Below are positions 46,970 through 62,040 of a stretch of DNA of 64,000 nucleotides, piece by piece. Each line of letters starts with the position of its first letter. The first letter of the stretch is position 1. The stretch comes from Artemia franciscana (taxonomy: Eukaryota > Arthropoda > Branchiopoda > Anostraca > Artemiidae): the NCBI RefSeq assembly GCF_032884065.1, contig NC_088868.1:33258890-33322889 (forward strand), in the 5' to 3' direction. The notes beneath the pieces are model-generated. The model was not told the DNA's origin. It did no database searches and saw only the letters and a program-made list of their open reading frames with translations. The position numbers and the translations under genes are program-made.

Positions 46970-47269
46970 AATTACATAAAAAAAACAAGTTTTTTGAAAT
47001 GAAAGTAAGGAGCGACAATAAAACTTAAAACGAACAGAAATTACTCCGTATATGAAAGGGGCTTTTCCTCCTCGACACCCCGCTCTTTACGCTAAAGTTT
47101 TCTATTGTTTTAAAAAGTAGAGTTGCGAGAAAGAATCGAACCTTAGCGCAAGGAGCGGGGTGTCGAAGAGGAAAAGCCCCTTTCATATACGGAGTAATTT
47201 CAGTTCCTTTTACGTTTTAATGTCGCTCCTTACTTTCATTTCAAAAAACTTGTTTTTTTTTATTTAATT
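46970..47269. repeat. Family B palindromic module
   Basis: Arms pair through CCTCGACACCCCGCTC and GAGCGGGGTGTCGAAGAGG, a fourth arm variant. The outer arms share GAAATGAAAGTAAGGAGCGA and its complement. Confidence 0.93.
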
Positions 47270-48656
47270 TCTGAAAGTTTTTGAATTAATGCATGTCTGA
47301 TTTTGGCTCTCCGTACATAAATTATTAAAATGAAATTTCCATATCAATTCCTTTTTTGGCTAAATGGCTTTCTCTTAGTTTTGAGCAGACGATTTTGAGA
47401 AATAAGGGGTGGGTAATGAGGCCTAGTTGCCCTCCAATTTTTCGGTTACTTAAAAAGGCAACTAGGTTTTTTAATTTTTAACGAACGTTTTTATTAGTAA
47501 AAAAATACTTAAATTAAGCATTAACTTACGCAACAAACTTTTATATTATTATATTTTTGATTATATATATGAGGGGGTTGGTCCCCTCGTTAATACCTCG
47601 CTCTTCACACTAAATCTTGTTTTGTCCCAATTCTTTAAGAATGACCCCTGAATCAGAAAGGCCGTAGAATAAATAGTTGAAATTACTTAAAATTTTTTAG
47701 CATAAAGAGCGAAGTATTTATCTCCTCCTAAATACCTCGCTCTTTATGCTAAAGTATTTTTAGATCCCCTCATATGCGCAATAATTTCTGTTCGTTTTAA
47801 TTTTTAATGCTTCTCCTTACTTTCAATTGAAAAAACTTTTTCAATTTTACATTTTCATTGGTTTTTTTTAATAGTAATGCCAGAAAATCCTGCGCCCTTT
47901 TCGTTGAATTTCTCTTCCCCCATGAAACATTCCTCCAAGGAAAGATCCTCCCATATAGCCTCCTCCCCTGAACCCCACACCCTAACCAAAAATAGCCCCC
48001 TGATAACGTAGATACAATTCCCAGTAACCATTACTGTATGTAAACATTGGTCAAAGTTTGTAACTTGCAGCCCCTCCCCCAGGGACTGTGGGGGGTAAGT
48101 CATCCCCAAAGATATAGTTATTGTGGTTTTCGACTATGCAGAACAAAATGGCAATTTTGGAAATAATGGCACTTTGGGAAAATAATTAGCTTGGGAGGGG
48201 GCCTAGGTACCCTCCAATTTTTTTGGTCACTTAAAAAGGGCACTATAACTTTTCGTTTCAGTTAGAATGAGCCCTCTTGTAACACTCTAGGATCACTCGG
48301 TGGATACGATGATCCCTGGGGAAAAAAACAAAAAAAACAAAAAAACAAACAAATAAACACGCACCCGTGATTTGTCTTCTGGCAACAAATACGAAATTCC
48401 ACATTTTTGTAGATTGGACCTTGAAATTTTTTCTATAGGGCTCTCTGATACGCTGAATGGGATGGTGTAATTTTCGTCAAGATTCTATGACTTTTAGGGG
48501 GTGTTACCTCCTATTTTCCAAAATATGGCAAATTTTCTCAGGTTCGTAACTTTTGATGACAAAGACTAAATTTGATGAAACTTATATATTAAATTCAGCA
48601 TAAAAATCCGATTCTTTTGATATATATTTTTTAGTTCGTTACCACGAACTGTTTGA

Positions 48657-48800
48657 TTATTGATGAAGACTGTGAGTGCAGTGAAGATGTTAAAAGTAGA
48701 ATATCCGAGGTCCAGAGTGTTTTTTCATAGTTAAAAAAGTTTGGATGAATAGAATCATAAATCTACTAACCAAGATAACTTTGTGCAACCCAGTTGTTTG
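48657..48800 (+). pseudogene. LINE fragment directly after family B terminus
   Basis: TTATTGATGAAGACTGTGAG, then GAAGATGTTAAAAGTAGAAT, gives IDEDCECSEDVKSRI, then QSVF and LKKF. This is the segment after YLGSI in the LINE at 33090-34700 (GAAGATGTTAAAAGTAGAAT also occurs at 34187-34206). It fades out by about 48800. It is a separate, short and decayed piece. Confidence 0.75.
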
Positions 48801-48929
48801 TCCAGGGTTACATTTAGCAAGAGAAGTAGTGCCCTCTCAAACCTGATTCTTCAAACCAATCTTTAACTTTTACAGAACAAAAGTTTTTTTTTTAAAAAAA
48901 AGCTTCTCATTGTTGTAATTAAACTGGCC

Positions 48930-51114
48930 TTGTGCTTCAGAAGTCGTTTTTAAGGAATTGGGACAAAAGTCAAAAGAGTTGGGACAACCCACCTCAGGTA
49001 CGTAATAATTTCTCTTTGTTTTATGTTTTAATGTTGCTGCTTACTTTCGGTTGAAAAGACTTGTTTTTTATTTAATTTCTGATAGCCTTTTAAATAATGC
49101 CGAAAATATGGCTCTATCTCCACGCAAACATCCCTCCCCTCCACGAATATATCCTCTAGAAAATTCAACGCTGGTGAAAACTTACCCCGGATTTATCCTT
49201 GACATTTCCGCGCGTGAAACTGCGTCGGCAAAGAGAAAGCAAGATGCATAGAAGTATTTTGTATAAGAATTCTGGCCAATTCCCCCTTGTAAAATTTCCA
49301 CTGAAAAATTCAGCCCCTGAAAACTTCCCTTCCCATGAAAAATTATATTTTTTCGGAAAGTATCCTAAAAGAAAATTTCCCCTCCCACACCAAAAATGTA
49401 TGTATACTTTTCAATAACAAATAATATACGTAAACAATGGGCAAATTTTATAACTTAAAGACTTTTCTCCAGGAGCTATGGGGGTTATATTATCTCCAAA
49501 GACATAGTTATTTGGCTTGTCAACTATGCTGATCGAAATGGCTATCTAAAAGTTTTGATCAGACGATTTTGAGAAAAAAGGGGCTTGAGAGGGTGCCTAG
49601 TTGCCCTCCAATACATTTGTTCACTTAAAGTCGGAACTATAACTTTTAATTTCCGTTCAAATGAGCCCTTTCATGATATTCTAGGACCATTGGGTCGATA
49701 TGATTACCCATTGGCAAAAAAGCTAATAGAAAAAAAAAACACATCTGTGGTTTTTCTTCTTTTTTTCCATTTTTTGTGACAGAATTTTTTCAACTTTTTT
49801 AATGACATTCCGTATAGTTATAACAAAATAAATTCACTTCTGATATTTTCGAAAAACCGAATGAAGGTGGTATACATATGTTAGTCGTGCTAATGTTGCT
49901 CCCTACTTTAAATTGAAAAAAAACTTTTTTTAATTAATTTCATACTTTTTTTTCGATAATGCCAAGAAATCCGGCTCCACTTCCAAGGGGTATGTTTCTT
50001 GTTTTTTTCTTTTATAATATAAAGAACATGTAATCTAACTATAATACTTCAGTATTTCAGTAGTATTCATTCAGTGAACATCTCTGCGTACTTGGAGAGT
50101 TACCTATGTAAAAAATCAGTTTCTGGCTATATTTAACTAACATATTTGAACTGAATTGTTGTTTACTAAAATATTACACCACATTGTTATTAATTAAGTT
50201 GAAATAACACATTGTTTTTTATTGACTGTTTTGTGGTTTACTGGATAGCAGCTTTGGATATAAGAGTACGGCAGAATTTTCTAGCAGGTCTGAAATTTGA
50301 TACTTGAGTTCTTATTATTCTTAAGTTAAGTTAGCCAGTTCTGAAGTTTGAAATGAGCAAGTTCAAGAAAGGGGACTTGGCGTTGGCGAAACCCAGAAAT
50401 TACCCACTTGGGCCAGTAAGAATGGTAGACGTTAATACCCAATTAGAAAAGAGTACCAAAATTTCTAGTTTTTTGTTATTGATCCCACGATCTTCAGGCA
50501 GTTTTAGAAGTAAATTTAGTTCTCTATGCGGAAAATTCTAAAGAAGCATCACAGAAAACAGAACGGAGTGGGAGGGGGCCTAGGTGCCCTCCAATTTTTT
50601 TGGTCCCTTAAAAAGGGCACTAGAACTTTTAATGTCCGTTATAATGAGCCCTCCCGTGACATTCTAGGACCACTGAGTCGACACGATCCCCTCTGGGGAA
50701 AAAACAAAATAACAACAACAACAATGAAAAAAACACGCATCTGTGATCTTTCTTCTGGCAAAAATACAAAATTCCATGTTTTTATATATATGAGCTTTAA
50801 ATCTTTACAGATTTAACTGTTATGTTCTACAGAACAGGGTTTCCTGATGCGTAAAATCTGATGGTATCATTTAATAAGATTTTAGGCTTTTTAAGGGTTG
50901 TTTTCCCATTTTATCAAAAATCAGGGAAATTTTCTTAGGCTCTTAGCCTTTGCTGGGTAAGACTAAACTTAGTGAAACTTACATATTTGGAATCAGCATA
51001 ATAATTAAATTCTATTGATATTTATATTGGTATCAAAATTCTGCTTTTTAGAGCTTCGGTTACTATTGAGCCGGGTCACTACTTACTTACAGTTCGTTAC
51101 CACAGACTGTTTGA
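48930..51114 (-). mobile_element. Family B, diverged arm interrupted by non-B sequence
   Basis: The left part (48930-49770) has only the outer half of the palindrome (TTGCTGCTTACTTTCGGTTG), a variant body (CTCCACGCAAACATCC, GGGCAACTAGGC-type boxes, GGTCGATATGATTACCC) and then stops. The right part (50566-51114) restarts at GTGGGAGGGGGCCTAGG and goes to the terminus CTGTTTGA. Both halves contain the GACATTCTAGGACCA box, so two copies may be overlaid rather than one copy split. The sequence between holds a PWWP-like frame. Confidence 0.75.
50353..50565 (+). pseudogene. Broken PWWP-domain protein fragment (N-terminus)
   Basis: An ATG at 50353 opens MSKFKKGDLALAKPRNYPL, then GPVRMVDVN. This matches the start of PWWP domains (F--GDLVWAK--GYP-WPA-V), which bind methylated-histone nucleosomes in chromatin proteins of the HDGF/LEDGF kind. 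The core PWWP position reads PLGP, so two aromatic residues are lost. Around 50455 the match moves to another frame: KFLVFCY, a stop, SHDLQAVLEVN, then LYAENSKEA, which fits the second half of the domain (VFFFGTH, then LFPYEE). The match ends at 50565, where family B begins. One frameshift and one stop indicate a pseudogene or an exon with an unrecognised short intron. About 550 bases upstream are not B-like and could be its 5' flank. The domain call is from memory of the family. Confidence 0.5.
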
Positions 51115-51304
51115 CACTTGGGTAAGTGAAGCTTTTCCCTTGATCGATCTTACTCTTTATCAAAAATTACCTCTTCACCTTCAATTATTCCTGAATTTAG
51201 CTACCTTGTCTTCTTACAATGATGTCAAAGCCTATTATTGCACTCTCTACTCTTAAAGCCTGTAAGAGTTCTTTCATTTTATTCACATTTTTACCTTGTT
51301 TGCT

Positions 51305-52080
51305 TAAATACTGCTACTACTACTACTAACAATTCACCGCAGCACCAAGCCACCTGAGTTCAACACAGCTACGCATGGTCCTCCTCCATTCCAATATATT
51401 CAGAGCCTCCCTCTTTACACCCACCCAAGAATTTATCATTTCCTTTAAATCTTTCTTTATTAAATCCTCCCACCCCAGACGAGGACGGCCTGCTTTTTGT
51501 TTAGCCCTAGACGATTGGCAGAAAAGGACAATCTTTGGAAATATGTCATCCTTCATCCGCAGAACGTGTCCTAACCATCTCAACCTTTCTTTAATTATAG
51601 CCCTAGAAAGCGGGATTGAACCACACTTTTCATACAGCCTACTGTTTGAAATACGATCAGTCAGCCGGTTACCCAGAACAATCCGTAGGCAATTTCTCTG
51701 GAAAACATATAGTAAATCTTCATCCGCTTTTCGGAGCGCCCATGCTTCAGAGCCATATTCCACCACTGCCATCACTGTGCCTTTCAATATTCTAATCTTC
51801 GTTTGCAAACTTATCTTAGCTGTGAAAAAACACCCTGAACCTTGGCAATTCTACTTTTATATCTTCGCTGCTCCCACCGTAATACTACCAAGGTAAGAGA
51901 AGCTGCTCACCGGATCAATGATTTTGTTACCCTACGCTACCTTTTCATCTTCACTTATCCCTAGCCTTAGTGACTTTTTCTTCATAATATTAATTTTCTA
52001 ACCTATCCTAGCATCCTGAACTCGCAAAACCTCTAAAGTTCATTCATTTTCCTCACACTTTCACCTGATTGTGTCCCTAG
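51305..52080 (-). pseudogene. LINE (RTE-like) 3' portion, same family as 33090-34700
   Basis: The minus strand starts near 52080 with SVRKMNEL and a KINI-like word, continues through SSFSYLGSI (about 51905) after frameshifts, then enters an intact 160-codon frame (51808-51326). That frame has KIRILKGTVMAVVEYGSEAW, VFQRNCLRIVLGNRLTDRIS, LYEKCGSIPLSRAIIKERLR, WLGHVLRMKDD, KAGRPRLGWEDLI and LNILEWRRT. The catalytic YADD is just missing by 5' truncation. After the stop come TAG repeats (51311-51330 on the plus strand reads CTACTACTACTAC), which look like the element's 3' tail. It is the least damaged copy of its family here. Confidence 0.92.
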
Positions 52081-52084
52081 TCAC

Positions 52085-52677
52085 CCTTTAACAAACACTC
52101 CTCCTCTCCAATTTAGATTTAGCGCACGTTGCTACTATCTTAACTTCAACCCCAGGGTTACCACCCCCAATGATTTATCACTCTTTCTAGTGATTTTTGA
52201 AATTGCCTAATGATTTTTTTCTTGCTTGTCTCTGTAATCTATTAGTTCTAAATTAAATTTTGTTCTGTTAAAACCTCGAAATTGGAGTGGATAGTAAATA
52301 TGAATACACCCTCTAAATCTGCAAATGAAACAGAAACAGAGACATTAAGAAAAAAGGAGGTTTGTATACATTAAATATAATTTTCTGAACGAAAAAAGAA
52401 ATAATTTAATAAGAAAATAGGACTTTGTGCTTTTGGTAAAAGAATTTTTAATATAACTAGACAGATTAAATCGATTGTAATTTGATGATTGAAGTGCATT
52501 GGGATTAAGGGATTAATTGTATCCATTTCGGGAATTGTCTAATGGTTTTAATCCTTGCTTCTAATATCTAGTCCAATAGCCCAATAATTTTCAAAATACT
52601 CTTATTTTTTGCTGAAACTCTTAATAAGCGCAGATAACGTCCTATTCTTTAAGTTTTTGGATTCACATACTAACATA
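52085..52677. other. No recognisable gene
   Basis: Contains CTAGTGATTTTTGAAATTGC and CTAATGATTTTTTTC (52185-52225), echoed at 54165-54240, a possible low-copy repeat. Confidence 0.45.
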
Positions 52678-53300
52678 TCAAACAGTTTGTATTCTAATGT
52701 GCTAGAAAAATGGAGCAACACGGATCTATAGTTACTAAAACTCCAAGAAAATTTTGATATCAATTGATATATCATCGGCTTATTATGTTGTTTCCAAATA
52801 TATAAGATCCATTAAGCTTAGATTTATTCATAAAAGGCTACGAAACTACAACAATTTGCCTGATTTTCAAAAGAGGGAGAATTCACTCCCTTAAAGCCAT
52901 GAATTTCAATTAAAACAACACCATTAGATTCTGTGCATCAGAAAACCCTACTGTAAAGGGTTCAAGCCCCTATCGGCAAAAATGTTGAATTTCGTAAATT
53001 TTTGCTAAAAGAGAAATCATGGAATTTGTTTGTTTTTTTCCCAGGGCTGATCGTATCAAACCAACAGTCCCAGAGCATCGAGAGAGCGCTCATTTGAACA
53101 AAAATTGAAATTTATAGTGTCCATTTTTTTACCTAAAAGATCAAATGGCTACTAGACCCTCTTCTACGTCCCTATCTCCCCCAAAAAGTGTTCGATCAAA
53201 AGTTTGAGATGGTCATTTGTTTAGCATAATTAAAAAAGGTTCCAAAACTATACTTTAGGTTTAACAGGACCCCCGAAGCCCCTGAGAATAGATCTGGAGA
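52678..53300 (+). mobile_element. Family B, old partial copy
   Basis: Starts TCAAACAGTTTGTATTC with the hairpin lost. B words remain in order: CTCCAAGAAAATTTTGATA, AATATATAAGATCCATTAAG, GAAAACCCTACTGTAAAGGG, CCCAGGGCTGATCGTATC, TTTGAGATGGTCATTTG, and GACCCCCGAAGCCCC, where it ends. It is similar in age to the D units. Confidence 0.78.
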
Positions 53301-56300
53301 TGAAAGGATACTAAGGCTAATAAGGATAATGTACAATCTATGAAAAATGGTTTCATAGCCACAAAGACAAAAAACAGGTGAAAGAAAGCACTGGACTTTT
53401 GTGATTTGGGCTATATATTTGTATATTTTGGGGGTGGGGGTAAGGTTTAGTTAAGTTAAGATAGACTACTTTACACCACACCCCTCCCCCCTTATGTGAA
53501 AACATAAGCCTAAATTATATTATTATATAAACTAAAGTATTATATTTCATTATATTTTGATATGTTTCATTAGGATTAACCTAACTATACTTCTTGGGTG
53601 TGTTCCGTATAATTAACAGGTTCTCCTTTTTTTATTAAAGAAGCAGTAAGACGGAAGTTTTTTAAAATTTGTGAAGGGAGGGACAAATTTTTTTTCTAGG
53701 AAAATATAAGAAGGCCACAATTTCAAAATTGTTGCTGGTGTCCCAATAAATAGGCTAGACAAGCTCAAATAGACTAAAAAGAAAATAGTTTTTATATTTT
53801 TTTGGGGAAAAAGACTAGGGTTACGAATAGACGAGAAAAAAAAAATAATAAAAAGCAAATGTTTCGATTAGATCACCGATAACCGAATTTCAGTGATGGG
53901 GGTGTAAGCCAAGTGTACCAAGTTGAGAACATTCTGGGAAGAAGCAAATATTTTGTTTTATTCTCTCTTTAAAGATACGAATGGGTAATTTTCCAAATTT
54001 CCAGTGTAATTTTCGTTTGAAAAAGAACAAAATATCAATATAAATGCCTTTTTCCAAACCTGGGGAGGAGGGAGTTAATTTTATCCTCTTCCGATAAGTG
54101 CCCCTGCATAGAAAATGGCAAAGAAACATAACAATTATCAATTACACTCAAATAGTATTGTAATTCCAGTGATTTCTAGTTAATAATCTAGTAATTTATA
54201 TACTGATTTAGTGACTTTTTCAAGAATCTAATGATTTTTTCATCAGGTGGCGAGCCTGTTAAAACCCTGATCAAATATAGATGCGCCATCTAGAGTCATC
54301 TGAAAAGCAAAAAACTGACTAACATTAATATACTTGCATGTGACATTCGATTTGAAAATAATTAGACTTATTTCATCCCGAATAGGTCGGAAGTAGTTGA
54401 TTTGGGAAGATCCATTCAGATAAGAGTTCATTTTCAAGGAGATGATAAAGGTAGCGCTGTATCTTTTTTTCTTTTTACAAGCAGAGGTATCTAATTTTCT
54501 ATCTTATCAGTGATAAATGCAATGATGAAGCCAAATTCCTGTTTGTAGTCCATTTTGTTCGTTTTAAGTTTGACTTGAATGCTCACTTTAGTTCTTACTC
54601 ATTTTGAGATTTATTTATTCATCTAAATTTATGCTGTTTATTTCTATGTTAGCTCAGATCATTGTTTTAATTCCTGTTCGTGTTGGGTTTTAATTATTCT
54701 TTAATAGTAATTTTTGATCGCATTGATTTTAAGTCATTACAGGAACTTATTTATTTTGGGTTTTGGTTATACATAGCTCTATATATTCTTCGGAAAATTT
54801 CTTTTTCGGAAAGTTTTTATTAATTAATAGCCTTAAAACCGTAAATAGGTTTGAACTGAGAAAATCTTTTTTTATAGCCTCTTTCCTAGTACACCATCGG
54901 TCGTCTGCTGCCATCGATTCCTTTATGCAATTGTAGTAAATATTAATATATTATAATTTCCAAGATGGTAGGTTTCCTTGGGAAATTCGAATGAACTTAT
55001 TAGATCAACAAATTTCCCGGACCTTGCCAAAATATAGAATATATCTCAGGTAATTAGTCCACAGACTGATCTTTGTGTGTTTCAAATTTCCCAGTAAGGT
55101 CCCTTAAAATTATTTTATTCATGAGTTCTGTGGGTTATCTAAGTTGACAGGATAGAACTGCGTTCGTAGAGAAAAGCAAAAAAAAAAAAAAAAATAAAGA
55201 GGCAATTATAATAGTATTGTAACCACCAAATAGTTAAAACGAAATAAGGTACGACAGAAACAGAGGTAAAATTTTTCTTATCAATATTGTTTTTCAAACG
55301 AGTATAATTAAAGTGAGAAACAATTGAAAACAGGTAAAACTTTTAATAAAATAAAAAGTTTTTTTTGCAAACAATAATTGAAGACAATATTTAAATGTAT
55401 CATACTGAATAGATTAAAAAATTTTAAAATGAGCAAAACTTTTTACAAGATAGAAAATAAAAAAAAACTCACATATTTTTCATGAAACTAATCATAAAAA
55501 ATTAAATCCATGAGTTATGAATCAGGCGCACATGGATAGGATAGCTTCCCAATTTAGGCGTTCTCAGCAGAGCATACAAGAGGAGTGATAAATTTTACCT
55601 CCCCGGCGATTTGTCAAGAGGATTTTTTTAGAGAAAAATTAAAAAAGTCAATTCTAAAATACACTTTCATTTACGAATTTTGTAGCTATTGTTGTTAGGG
55701 TTAAGTTAAGCACTATTCGAAAAGGCTCTTGGGGATTCGGAAAACACTTTAACATAGCTTTAGTTATAAATGGAAAAGTGGTATAGCCTAGGAAATCATT
55801 AGTTATTCAAACACATTATTGTGCTCACTGTATTTTAAGCCACCTTAATATAGCTCACTTTTGTAAAAATATAACCTATTTCTGTGAAAAATATTTGTGC
55901 TTGTTGCCCTTACTATGCTTTCTGAAAATAAAATAGAAAAGATCTTGTCACACATAACCTAAAAAGATTTTGACCGAAAACTCCTCTTTTCTAGCAACAG
56001 AAATTACATAGTAAAAAAATCCCCAAATTGGAATAAATAAAACGTTCTTATAAATAAAACACAAGTGAACTCTTAATTAATTCTTTGCGTACAAGAAAGT
56101 AGAAAGTAAATAGAAACATAAAAACAATAAATCCGTTAAAAACGGGATTCCTATTATTCTGCTACGCTTCTTCTTTTTTATATTTTATCTTCTTTACCGA
56201 CATTAAATTGTCTTCCAAATTCATCGGTAAATTTTTTGCCAAAAATCAATCTAGAATTCTGTTTTAATTTGTGACTTGTTACAAGAGTCATTTCATCTCC

Positions 56301-56738
56301 CTGTTTCTTCCCATATCATCCTCCCGTTGAATGTTATTCTTTAATGAAAGTCAATAAAAGCAATTATTGGAGCAGACGATTCCTAATGTCATTGCTTCTG
56401 GAAAGGCGAGGAAAATTTGTATCTAATGAAAACTGTGCTTAAAGGTATAAAGATATACTATGGAGAATCTCATAAAATGTTACATATAGTCGAAAAAAAA
56501 CTTAAGATGTAAATTGCAAAAACTGAATTATTTACGTTGAAGTCTTTAAAAGTTGTTTTAAACCTAATTATTCGTTAGAGTCCTTCTTTTTTAACAGTAA
56601 ATTGTCAGATTATTATTTTTGAAGAATAAAATAAATGAAATCGTAACCTGCAACATAAACGTAATTCATTCATATATTACGTAATTTTTGTCTTCTCGAA
56701 TACATATGATAAAATGAAAAAAATACCATCAATTTAGA
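53301..56738. other. Sparse AT-rich region, no convincing gene
   Basis: 53405-53640 resembles the centre of the foldback at 43390-43440 (GGGCTATATATTTG, then GGGGGTGGGGGTAA) and ends with TTAGGATTAACCTAACT as at 27900. Beyond that, no shared repeats or protein motifs were seen. Frames at 53613-53858, 53890-54141 and 54243-54437 (minus) are unremarkable. Confidence 0.45.
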
Positions 56739-58356
56739 TCTGACAGTTCGTTGTAACGAACTGCAGTAAGGAGCGACCCGGCTCAATAGTAAACGAAAAT
56801 CTAAAAAACAGAATCTTTATGCTAAAAGATTCATAAAAAATTGGATTTTCATACTGATTTTAAATATATAAGTTTCATCAAATTTAGTCTTTGTCACCAA
56901 AAGTTACGAGCCTGAGAAAACTTGCCTTATTTTGGAAAATAGGGGGAAACACCCCCTAAAAGTCATAGAATCTTAACGAAAATCACACCATCGCATTCGG
57001 TATATCAGAGAACCCTATAACGAAAATGTCAAGCTCCTATCTACAAAAATGTGGAATTTCATATTTTTTGCCAGAAGACAAATCACGGGTGCGTGTTTAT
57101 CTGACAAAGAACTAAAATAATTTCCTTGTTTCTTTTCTGGCGATGTAAATCAGGTATCAGCAACTCTGTGCGTCGGTTTTGTGAAAGACCACGCACTTCT
57201 TATGGGGTTGTTTTTCCATTGACCGCTTTGTATTGAAGGCGTTGATCTAAAAACTAGTGGAGTAAGTTTCATTCGATCAGAAATTTAAAGTTTTAGTCGC
57301 CGTTCTTTCGGTACAAAACGGACGGTTTTTGTTGTAGTCAGTTCCAAAGCTCCCGATAAATTGTTGAAAGGTTTGAATTGATTTTTTGCTCAAAACAGAT
57401 AACATTTCTGACAAGGATACCTTTGGGGTCAAAATAACCCTTACAACCTGATGGTATGTGAGTCCAAATTACGGAAATACCCGTTATTCACAAACAGATT
57501 TTAATAGAAAATGTTGGCGTACAGGAATTAACAAACTCTTAAGGATAGTGTATTAGGAAGGAATTTCTCGAAGTTGTCCAAGTGTATACTGCCGATATGA
57601 AAAATGTACCCTATTCAAAAAGAACATTTTATATGTAACTAAGATTTCAAAAAATATTATCTGCAGTGTCTCGAGAATGGCTCAGTGGATATAGTTAAAT
57701 TTTCCTGGGAACTTTTGGGAAGGATTAAGTGTCCACTGTGGGAGAAAATGCTGCAGACGTCGAAGTAAGCCAACCCCACGGGTGATTTTTTGATGAAATA
57801 GCGTTATTGTGACATTTTTATGTCAATTAGAAACCAAAATAAAACAACTTTTTTAAATTGGTTTACCATAAATACAGTGGTATAAAACTCAATTAAACGT
57901 CATTAAAAATGTCTTTCAAACATCTATAAATGACAAAACTTAGTGAAGTGGAAACCTCCAGCCTTTCTACTGTAAAATCCCTTTTCTTTCATCTTGATTG
58001 TCAACACTCTCCAATTTGGTCTTTCACGGTAGCATATACATACAATTCCGAAAAAGGAACAAAAAAAAAGGATTTAGGTTTAGGCCAAAAACTTTAAAGC
58101 TTTTACGCTAAGCCTTTGTTTCAGTACGAAAATTTAGGGGGTCTTTCCCCCTATTTTCTAAAATAAGGCAAATTTTCTCAGGCTCGTAACTTTCGATGGG
58201 TAAGAATATACTTGATGAAATTTATATATTTAAAATCAGCATTAAAATACGATTCTTTTGACGTAGCTATTGGTATAAAAATCCCATTTTTTAGAGTTTT
58301 GGTTACTATTGAGCTGGGTCGCTCCTTACTACAGTTCGTTACCACGAACTGTTTGA
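56739..58356. mobile_element. Two family B ends in inverted orientation around other sequence
   Basis: The left end, TCTGACAGTTCG with a hairpin, runs to about 57105 (CGGGTGCGTGTTTATCTG). The right end begins near 58135 (AGGGGGTCTTTCCCCCTATT) and closes with an intact hairpin and CTGTTTGA at 58356. Both cover the same terminal segment, in opposite directions. About 1 kb between them is mostly unrelated, with weak D-like words near 57410 (GATACCTTTGGGGTCAAAAT). It has the same overall design as the inverted pairs but is only 1.6 kb. Confidence 0.7.
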
Positions 58357-58459
58357 TAAACAGAGTGAGCATAACTACCACATCTTCGGCATGATGCAAT
58401 TGTTTCACCGGATACAGTGAAGTCTTTCCAGTCTTTCTAATGTAAAATTCCCTTTTCTT

Positions 58460-61692
<3,233 letters not shown>

Positions 61693-61911
61693 TTACACCC
61701 TAGGCTTGACCCCCCCATCTACTCCGAAAATTACCTTTCGCAAAACTTTTAACCCTTCACACTTCCCCACAAAATGCAATAAATATTCCTCTCTCCCTCC
61801 AGACATTGGGCAACTGTAGGCATAATTCTTCTTTTTAACCCTCCCCAAATATCTTCTTCCCCCAAGCAAAATAAGAAAGTCTCTAATTAAATAGTAAGAA
61901 AATCCGTCCAA
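61693..61911 (-). pseudogene. Possible LINE C-terminal zinc-knuckle fragment
   Basis: The minus frame gives YSCPMSGGREEYLLHFVGKC, then EGLKVLR. Several LINE ORF2 proteins end with a CPxC...E..LHF...C...R motif after the RT; here CPMS replaces CPxC, one ligand lost. Only about 70 codons are present and nothing else supports the call. Confidence 0.35.
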
Positions 61912-62040
61912 ACGAAAGAATTTTAATACGAAAACATGTTATCGTTTATAGAAGTAGGCTATACACGATGCCCAGGTCAACCCAAGAAAAGCAGATGTCA
62001 AAGCTGGATGAATCAAAATCTTTAGTCTCCCACGCCATCA

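Larger units (their letters stand above)
45157..48656. mobile_element. Family B inverted pair, about 3.5 kb (best-preserved)
   Basis: The left arm opens with TCAAACAG at 45157 and an intact hairpin (45162-45181), and runs through all body landmarks to its palindrome at 46608-46910. The junction (46911-46969) begins with the words AGAGAAAGAGCCAAACTCAT also seen at 38162-38181. The right arm then runs in reverse from palindrome 46970-47269 to CTGTTTGA at 48656. The right terminus is shortened: TATATATTTTTTAGTTCG skips the GAGCCGGGTCGCTCC box. Both arms carry the second foldback and the small 34 bp hairpin. No coding capacity. Confidence 0.88.

Noticed and set aside
51375-51896. A 173-codon open frame on the plus strand
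   Set aside because: It is antisense to the LINE frame at 51326-51808, which carries the recognised motifs.
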